Below, piece by piece: positions 59,177-64,000 of a stretch of 64,000 bases of DNA. The position numbers and the translations under genes were made by a program. This DNA comes from [Lactobacillus] rogosae (GTDB lineage: Bacteria; Bacillota; Clostridia; Lachnospirales; Lachnospiraceae): assembly GCA_900112995.1 (NCBI GenBank), contig FONU01000014.1, positions 32,655-96,654 of the forward strand, in the 5' to 3' direction. The notes under the pieces are model-generated. The model was not told the DNA's origin and did no database searches. It saw nothing but the letters and a program-made list of their open reading frames with translations. How positions within the stretch are numbered: the stretch's first letter is position 1; each line of letters opens with the position of its first letter.

Positions 59177-59407
59177 TTAATTTGTCACATTTCTTGTGAC
59201 AGCTCTGACATTTCCTTTGTCCCTTAAGTCCCTGCCTTCATTGGCGGTCATGAACTTTTCAAGCATATCCGTTTTGATAAGGACTTTCCGTCCTACCTTC
59301 AATACCGGAAGCTTTTTCCATTCTACCAGTTTCCGCAGGGTATTTCTGCCGATACCCGTATAGTCGGCAGCTTCCTCAATGGACAGTGCAATCTTCACTT
59401 CTGTCAT
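59177..59407 (-). CDS. Excisionase-type HTH protein
   Basis: The 76-residue protein is a MerR-like winged helix of the excisionase family (ALSIEEAADYTGIGRNTLRKLVEWKKLPVLKVGRKVLIKTDMLEKFM). It would direct the nearby tyrosine integrase toward excision. GAGGAGG lies 7 bases before the ATG. It is divergent from the XRE regulator gene; its promoter (TTGACA, 17-bp spacer, TATAGT on the minus strand, 59484-59456) faces operator 1 of the shared region. Confidence 0.87.
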   Translation of the reverse strand: MTEVKIALSIEEAADYTGIGRNTLRKLVEWKKLPVLKVGRKVLIKTDMLEKFMTANEGRDLRDKGNVRAVTRNVTN

Positions 59408-59426
59408 TAAAACACCTCCTCTTGAA

Positions 59427-59551
59427 TTGCATAATGCAATTTTGTAACTATGCCTACTATATAACTTTTATATCTTCTTGTCAAGCGTTACGAAATTTTA
59501 AAAGTAATTATTAACTTGCATATTGCAATGCTACTTTTACTGTGTTATACT
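59427..59551. promoter_or_regulatory. Divergent xis/XRE control region with two TTGCA-N3-TGCAA operators
   Basis: Operator 1 is TTGCATAATGCAA (59427-59439), between the xis -10 box and the xis start codon. Operator 2 is TTGCATATTGCAA (59516-59528) and overlaps the -35 box (TTGCAA, 59523-59528) of the XRE promoter, whose -10 is TATACT (59546-59551) after 17 bp. The xis promoter is TTGACA (59484-59479) and TATAGT (59461-59456) on the minus strand, also 17 bp. The layout predicts that the XRE protein represses both xis and itself. Confidence 0.8.
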
Positions 59552-59582
59552 TTAGCCATACCGAAAAAGGAGGCGTATCAGA

Positions 59583-60203
59583 ATGAAAGATAAAGAATTA
59601 CGCAAGTTAATCGGTAGCAGGGCAAAACAACGCAGACTGGAATTAGGTGTCAACCAGCCTTATATAGCAGAAAAGATGGGAGTTACCGCTTCCACCATAC
59701 AGCGGTATGAGGCAGGAACGATTGACAACACCAAGAAGCTTGTTCTGGATGGTCTGTCGGAAGCACTTCATGTATCAGTGGAGTGGCTGAAGGGCGAGAC
59801 GGAAGAAATGACAAGTGATGTTACGGATAAAAGGGAATTACAGATTCGTGATACCATGACTTCCATTCTCTCCAAACTGCCTTATGATATGAAGGCAGAC
59901 GAAGCGGATTTTTCCAAAGATTTACTGCTGCTGATGTTGAAGGAATACGAATTATTCGTTGATTCCTTTCAATATGCCTGTAAGAATTTTAAAGGGAATA
60001 CGGAAGATGCCACAATTGCAAAAGTAATGGGGTTTGAATCCAATCAGGAATATAATGAGATTATGTTCCTTAGGGAAATCACCCATACGGTAAACGCACT
60101 GAACGACATGGGCGACATTGTAAGGCTCTATTCCAAGAATCCCGAAACGGCAGCCGTAAGGCTTGCAAATCTTCTTTCAGAGAAAGACTCCGAACCGGTA
60201 TAG
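59583..60203 (+). CDS. XRE-family repressor of the mobilizable element
   Basis: The 206-residue protein has an N-terminal helix-turn-helix (IGSRAKQRRLELGVNQPYIAEKMGVTASTIQRYEAGTIDN, residues about 8-50) and a helical C-terminal part (about 90-206) of unknown fold. AAGGAGG precedes the ATG. Its position, divergent from xis and upstream of int, and the two matching operators suggest a maintenance repressor. Confidence 0.88.
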   Translation: MKDKELRKLIGSRAKQRRLELGVNQPYIAEKMGVTASTIQRYEAGTIDNTKKLVLDGLSEALHVSVEWLKGETEEMTSDVTDKRELQIRDTMTSILSKLPYDMKADEADFSKDLLLLMLKEYELFVDSFQYACKNFKGNTEDATIAKVMGFESNQEYNEIMFLREITHTVNALNDMGDIVRLYSKNPETAAVRLANLLSEKDSEPV

Positions 60204-60290
60204 ATTAGACAACCGGAGTTATGATATACTTACACGCAGAAAGCATTTCATCAGTTCCGATTGTCTGATATCGAAAGGAGACACACGATT

Positions 60291-61589
60291 ATGGCAAAAG
60301 GATCTGTAAGAAAAAAAGGAAAGAAATGGTACTACCGCTTCTATGTGGAAGATGCAAGCGGTAATCTGGTGCAGAAGGAATTTGCAGGTACGGAAAACAA
60401 AAGCGAGACGGAAAAGCTGTTGAGGCAGGCAATGGAGGATTATGAAGCCAAGCGGTTTGTTGCAAAGGCTGAAAACATCACACTCGGAGAGTTGCTTGAC
60501 CTGTGGGCTGAGGAAGAATTAAAGACAGGCACATTGAGTAATGGAACGGTTGGCAATTATCTTCAGACAATTGGGAGAATCAAACAACACCCTATCAGCA
60601 AAAGGAAACTGAAAACGGTGACTTCGGTACACCTGCAGGAGTTTATGGATTTGCTCTCATTTGGAGGCACTGTGGGAGATTTTATATCAAAAGGATATTC
60701 CATTGATTATGTAAGGTCATTTTCAGCAGTATTGCAACAGTCATTCCGGTTTGCGGTATTTCCGAAACAGTTTATTACCTTCAATCCAATGCAGTATGTG
60801 GTGATGAGGCATAAAAAGGAAGAAACAGATTTGTTTGCGGATGAAACAGCCACAGACAGAGACAAGGTTAAACCGCTTTCCTTTGAAATGTACCGGAAAC
60901 TGATTGAACAGCTTGGAAAACGAAGTGGGGATGCGATTCTTCCGGTTCAGATAGCATACTTTACAGGTCTCAGACTTGGAGAGGTAGCAGGTCTGACATG
61001 GCAGGATATCAACCTTGAAGAACAGTATCTCACTGTACGCAGGAGCATCCGCTACAATGGTGCTACCCATAAGCACGAAATCGGTCCGACAAAGTGGAAA
61101 AAGATCAGGGTTGTTGACTTTGGCGATACCCTCGCAGATATTTTGAGGAATGCAAAAAAGGAACAGCACAAAAACCGTTTTCAGTATGGGGAACTCTACC
61201 AGCGGAATTTTTACAGAGAAGTAATGGAAAAGAATCGGGTGCATTACGAGTATTATCATTTGGGAATGACAGAGAATGTGCCGGAAGATTACACCGAAAT
61301 CTTCTTTGTATGCTTAAGGGAGGATGGTTGTCTGGAACTTCCGGCAACCATAGAAACAGCCTGCCGGACAGCAGGAAGAAAAGTACCGGAGCTTGAAGGT
61401 TTCCATTTCCACACACTGAGGCATACCTACACGACAAACCTCTTATCCAACGGGGCTCAGCCTAAGGATGTGCAGGAACTGTTAGGACACTCAGATGTCA
61501 GTACCACAATGAATGTCTACGCCCATTCCACAAGAAAAGCCAAGCGGGAATCCGCAAAGTTACTTGATAAAGTGGCAGGCAACGATTAA
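60291..61589 (+). CDS. int: Tyrosine-type site-specific integrase
   Basis: The 432-residue protein has an N-terminal arm-binding domain (SVRKKGKKWYYRFYVEDASGNLVQKEFAGTENKSE), a core-binding domain (about residues 65-165) and the catalytic domain. The catalytic domain has Arg in FTGLRLGEVAGLTW, His-x-x-Arg in HFHTLRHTYTTN, and the Tyr nucleophile in TMNVYAHST. GAAAGGAGA precedes ATG 60291. A dyad AGACAACCGGA (60207-60217) with TCCGATTGTCT (60256-60266) lies in the leader. The candidate right attachment region begins 16 bases after its stop, as is usual for these integrases. Confidence 0.95.
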   Translation: MAKGSVRKKGKKWYYRFYVEDASGNLVQKEFAGTENKSETEKLLRQAMEDYEAKRFVAKAENITLGELLDLWAEEELKTGTLSNGTVGNYLQTIGRIKQHPISKRKLKTVTSVHLQEFMDLLSFGGTVGDFISKGYSIDYVRSFSAVLQQSFRFAVFPKQFITFNPMQYVVMRHKKEETDLFADETATDRDKVKPLSFEMYRKLIEQLGKRSGDAILPVQIAYFTGLRLGEVAGLTWQDINLEEQYLTVRRSIRYNGATHKHEIGPTKWKKIRVVDFGDTLADILRNAKKEQHKNRFQYGELYQRNFYREVMEKNRVHYEYYHLGMTENVPEDYTEIFFVCLREDGCLELPATIETACRTAGRKVPELEGFHFHTLRHTYTTNLLSNGAQPKDVQELLGHSDVSTTMNVYAHSTRKAKRESAKLLDKVAGND

Positions 61590-61605
61590 ACAACTGAATA
61601 ATGAA

Positions 61606-61650
61606 TTTTCCCTTGTAATTATCCCATAAGGGCAAAAACAAGGGAAAAGG
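61606..61650. repeat. Repeat R2 (junction of integrase element and rSAM module)
   Basis: TTTTCCCTTGT at 61606 and ACAAGGGAAAA at 61639 form its ends; the core is ATAAGGGCAAAAACAAGGGA (61626-61645). Its complement matches R3 at about 38 of 43 positions. It is directly repeated relative to R1. Confidence 0.75.
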
Positions 61651-61776
61651 ATACATATATAGAATTTTCAATGGCGGGAAGCCTTGAAAATAGGGGAAAG
61701 TTAAGAGAGTTAATAGATAAATTCCAGTTTGGAGAATTGAAAAAAACGGAATTTACCTATTAAGACATATAAACTC

Positions 61777-61831
61777 TTGACAATAAAGCTCCTATATAGT
61801 ATGTTTTAATAAACTACTATATAGGAGCTTT
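61777..61831 (+). promoter_or_regulatory. Promoter with perfect 17-bp inverted repeat for the rSAM mobile-pair operon
   Basis: TTGACA (61777-61782) and TATGTT (61800-61805) are 17 bp apart. Perfect 17-bp arms (AAAGCTCCTATATAGTA at 61785-61801 and its complement at 61815-61831) surround 13 bases. The left arm covers the spacer and -10 start; the right arm contains the AGGAG ribosome site of the MarR gene. It is the likely MarR operator and could also fold in the mRNA. Confidence 0.8.
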
Positions 61832-61834
61832 CGT

Positions 61835-62272
61835 ATGGAAATGAATGGAGGATTTCTTGTCACCAAAATAAAACAGCTTGGAGACCGGATTTTCGAGAAG
61901 ATTCTCAGTGAAAAGAATATTGATGCGTTTAATGGAGCCCAGGGACGTATTCTTTATGTGCTGTGGCAGAAGGATGGTATTTCAATCAGGTCACTCTCGA
62001 CTAAATGCGGATTAGCGATAACATCTCTTACTACGATGCTGGAAAGAATGGAAAATCAAGGGCTGATAAGCCGTGTTCAGTCTGAAACTGACAAAAGGAA
62101 AACGCTCCTGTTTCTGACTGAGAAAGCACATGCCTTAAAGGGCGAGTACGATTCTGTATCTGATGAGATGGGCAGTATTTACTACAAAGGTTTTTCAGAG
62201 GAAGAAATTACCAGGTTTGAGGAATGCCTCGACCGCATCAGAAAGAATCTTGAGGAGTGGCAGAAGTCATGA
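61835..62272 (+). CDS. MarR-family regulator of the radical SAM mobile pair
   Basis: The 145-residue winged-helix protein (FNGAQGRILYVLWQKDGISIRSLSTKCGLAITSLTTMLERMENQGLISRVQSETDKRKTLLFLTEKA) is the type that accompanies radical SAM mobile pair proteins A and B. AGGAG lies 9 bases before the ATG, within the inverted repeat. Its stop overlaps the rSAM A start by 4 bases. It probably represses the operon until a ligand is sensed. Confidence 0.9.
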   Translation: MEMNGGFLVTKIKQLGDRIFEKILSEKNIDAFNGAQGRILYVLWQKDGISIRSLSTKCGLAITSLTTMLERMENQGLISRVQSETDKRKTLLFLTEKAHALKGEYDSVSDEMGSIYYKGFSEEEITRFEECLDRIRKNLEEWQKS

Positions 62273-62958
62273 GTATTTGTATCAAAGATCAGATTCAGAA
62301 CATGAATATCGTCATTGGCTGCACAGTGGGGTGTGCATATTGCTATGCCCGCAACAACGTGAAACGCTGGCATATGATTGATGACTTCGCTGACCCTGAA
62401 TTCTTTCCGGGTAAGCTCAAGATGATGGAAAAGAAACGTCCGCAGAATTTTCTTCTTACCGGGATGAGCGATCTCTCCGGATGGAAGCCGGAATGGAGCG
62501 GCGAGGTATTTGCAAAGATCCGTGAAAATCCACAGCATCAGTTCCTGTTCCTTACCAAGCGACCTGATTTGCTGGATTTTGATACCAATTTGGAAAACGC
62601 ATGGTTTGGCGTTACGGTGACGAGGAAAGCAGAACTGTGGCGTATCGACGCCCTTCGGAAAAACGTCAGAGCAAAACATTACCATGTTACCTTTGAGCCG
62701 TTATTCGATGATCCCGGCACAGTTGACCTTTCCGGAATCAATTGGATCGTTGTGGGCACCATGACCGGAGCTCAGAGCAGGAAGATTCATACGGAGCCGG
62801 AATGGGCATGGTCTCTGACGGACCAGGCACATAAGCTCGGCATTCCGGTGTTTATGAAGGAAGACCTTGTCCCTATCATAGGGGATGAAAATATGATTCA
62901 GGAAATGCCGGAAGAATTTAATAAAGTGTTAGAGGTGCAGAAATCATGGAAGAAGTAA
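62269..62958 (+). CDS. Radical SAM mobile pair protein A
   Basis: The 229-residue protein resembles phage Gp37/Gp68 (DUF5131)-type radical SAM proteins. The iron-sulfur motif CxxxCxxC is at residues 18-25 (VIGCTVGCAYCYARN), followed by PQNFLLTGMSDLSGW, QFLFLTKRP, WFGVTVTRKAE and the MTGAQSRKIHTEPEW block. The ATG at 62269 overlaps the MarR stop. The pair A/B plus MarR is a recognised but functionally unexplained mobile module. It ends overlapping the start of protein B. Confidence 0.88.
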   Translation: MSICIKDQIQNMNIVIGCTVGCAYCYARNNVKRWHMIDDFADPEFFPGKLKMMEKKRPQNFLLTGMSDLSGWKPEWSGEVFAKIRENPQHQFLFLTKRPDLLDFDTNLENAWFGVTVTRKAELWRIDALRKNVRAKHYHVTFEPLFDDPGTVDLSGINWIVVGTMTGAQSRKIHTEPEWAWSLTDQAHKLGIPVFMKEDLVPIIGDENMIQEMPEEFNKVLEVQKSWKK

Positions 62959-63854
62959 TGAATGGAATCCTCATTCGTGAGGTGGAAACAAAGAACATCA
63001 TGACTAAGTCTAGTCTGCCGGTAGGCGGTTACTCGGTCAATCCCTATGTGGGCTGTACACATGCCTGCAAGTATTGCTATGCTTCTTTTATGAAGCGCTT
63101 TACCGGGCACAAGGAGGAATGGGGCACTTTCCTTGATGTGAAGCATTGGCCGGAAATTAAAAATCCGAAGAAATATGCCGGACAGCGGGTGGTCATCGGT
63201 TCTGTGACAGATGGCTACAATCCACAGGAGGAGCAATTCGGGAATACCAGAAAACTTCTGGAGCAGCTGATCGGCAGTGACGCAGATATTCTGATCTGCA
63301 CAAAGTCGGATCTTGTGGTACGGGATATTGATCTGTTGAAGAAGCTTGGACGTGTAACCGTTTCATGGTCGATCAACACACTAGATGAAAATTTCAAGAA
63401 CGATATGGATTCTGCTTCGAGCATTGAGCACCGTATCGCTGCTATGAAGCAGGTATATGAGGCAGGTATCCGTACAGTCTGTTTCGTATCCCCGGTATTC
63501 CCCGGTATCACGGATTTTGAAGCAATCTTTGAGCGGGTAAAGAATCAGTGCGATCTGTTCTGGCTCGAAAATCTCAATCTTCGAGGCGGTTTCAAAAAGA
63601 CAATTATGGATTATATCGCCGGAAAATATCCTGATCTTGTACCACTTTACGACGAGATCTATAACAAGCATAACCGCAGCTACTTTGAAGCACTTGAAGT
63701 AAAAGCTGAGAAAATGGCTAAGAAGTATGATTGTGCCTTTGTGGATAATGAAATGCCTTATGGCAGAGTCCCGCAGGGACATCCGGTGATCGTAGATTAT
63801 TTCTATCATGAGGAAATCCGTGGGACAGAGAATACCGGAAAAAGAAATCGCTAA
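62946..63854 (+). CDS. Radical SAM mobile pair protein B (SPL-like)
   Basis: The 302-residue protein has CxxxCxxC at residues 37-44 (YVGCTHACKYCYASFMKRF). An SPL-type barrel follows: VVIGSVTDGYNPQEEQFGNTRKLLEQL, ILICTKSDLVVRDIDLL, VTVSWSINTLDENF, TVCFVSPVFPGITDF and LFWLENLNL. AGAGGTG lies 8 bases before ATG 62946; ATG 62958 is the alternative. The start overlaps protein A by 13 bases. SPL itself repairs spore photoproducts, but the conserved pair probably modifies another target. Confidence 0.9.
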   Translation: MEEVMNGILIREVETKNIMTKSSLPVGGYSVNPYVGCTHACKYCYASFMKRFTGHKEEWGTFLDVKHWPEIKNPKKYAGQRVVIGSVTDGYNPQEEQFGNTRKLLEQLIGSDADILICTKSDLVVRDIDLLKKLGRVTVSWSINTLDENFKNDMDSASSIEHRIAAMKQVYEAGIRTVCFVSPVFPGITDFEAIFERVKNQCDLFWLENLNLRGGFKKTIMDYIAGKYPDLVPLYDEIYNKHNRSYFEALEVKAEKMAKKYDCAFVDNEMPYGRVPQGHPVIVDYFYHEEIRGTENTGKRNR

Positions 63855-63934
63855 CTTCAAGTTTGCCGAAATATATTTCTAACTTTCCCTATTTTACAGA
63901 CATTCCAGCCCATTCATTAGTGAAATGATATGTA

Positions 63935-63987
63935 TTTTCCCTTATTTTTGCCCTTATGAGATAATCGTAAGGGAAATAAGGGAAAGT
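63935..63987. repeat. Repeat R3, inverted relative to R2, right end of the rSAM module
   Basis: TTTTCCCTTATTTTTGCCCT (63935-63954) followed by TATGAGATAATCGTAAGGGA matches the complement of R2 almost base for base. R2 and R3 thus bracket the MarR-rSAM A-rSAM B operon as inverted repeats about 2.3 kb apart. The window ends 13 bases later. Confidence 0.75.
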
Positions 63988-64000
63988 TTTATTTAGTCGT

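Larger units (their letters stand above)
55479..61730. mobile_element. Putative mobilizable integrative element with tyrosine integrase
   Basis: An 11-base direct repeat AATTCCAGTTT occurs at 55479-55489 and 61720-61730. Just inside it, longer related repeats (55586-55665 and 61606-61650) lie in direct orientation. Between them are a small DUF-type gene, an SdpR/SdpI-like pair, a MobA/MobL relaxase, an oriT-like region, excisionase, XRE regulator and integrase. This is the content of a small element mobilised by a conjugative helper. Boundaries are inferred, not proven. Confidence 0.55.

Noticed and set aside
61835..63854. Spore photoproduct lyase as function of rSAM protein B
   Set aside because: Only the general SPL-like barrel and cluster motif are shared; pairing with MarR and protein A points to the mobile pair family instead.
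55586..63987. The R1-R3 repeats as a CRISPR array
   Set aside because: Only three diverged copies exist, kilobases apart and in both orientations, with no regular spacers and no cas genes.

Overview
The window looks like a chromosomal segment of a low-GC, spore-lineage Firmicute of class Clostridia, most likely family Lachnospiraceae. This rests on gene content and order (spoVT, an S4-domain rqcP, yabP, yabQ, divIC, spoIIE, tilS, hpt, ftsH), purine-rich GGAGG ribosome binding sites, AT-rich spacers and a strong preference for CTT leucine codons. Species cannot be fixed from sequence reading alone.

Bases 1-39,200 are mostly vertically inherited core: the end of a class A penicillin-binding protein; PlsC, ApbE, a trigger-factor-like lipoprotein, a SulP transporter and an amidohydrolase; the sporulation/division cluster (8.4-16.0 kb); a GH13 glucosidase; an SGNH-like membrane protein with trmD; tRNA-Phe and tRNA-Gly; an exonuclease; an AIR-synthase-like protein, Lrp regulator and aminotransferase; cheX, trmL, a MalT-like regulator and a chemoreceptor; a mutS2-response regulator-histidine kinase operon; an HtrA-like protein that has lost its catalytic residues; yhaM and rlmD. 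Three unusually large intergenic palindromes (about 7.0, 16.3 and 30.5 kb) punctuate this part.

Bases about 39,246-53,487 are an integrated element of the large serine recombinase type. It lies at the 3' end of rlmD, and a broken second copy of the rlmD tail follows the recombinase gene. Its left half carries an apparently co-transcribed cassette: small HTH regulator, two TcmP (three-Cys-motif partner) proteins, a three-Cys radical-SAM-like protein, a type III-like DNA methyltransferase and a DEAH helicase/nuclease. This is the best candidate here for an incompletely described, probably defensive, system. The right half carries an XRE regulator, a minimal RepA, small proteins, DinD and the recombinase.

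Bases 53,488-55,451 hold a TipAS-type MerR regulator with a typical long-spacer promoter, a tiny membrane protein, and a divergent cupin/HxlR pair. Bases about 55,479-61,730 look like a small mobilizable element: SdpR/SdpI-like pair with twin operators, MobA/MobL relaxase with an oriT-like region, excisionase and XRE regulator with a shared two-operator switch, and a tyrosine integrase. Directly next to it (61.6-64.0 kb) is a radical SAM mobile-pair module (MarR, rSAM A, rSAM B), flanked by inverted copies of a repeat that also occurs at the other end of the mobilizable element. The accessory region therefore appears to be nested or tandem insertions behind rlmD, with three radical-SAM-type proteins in about 24 kb.
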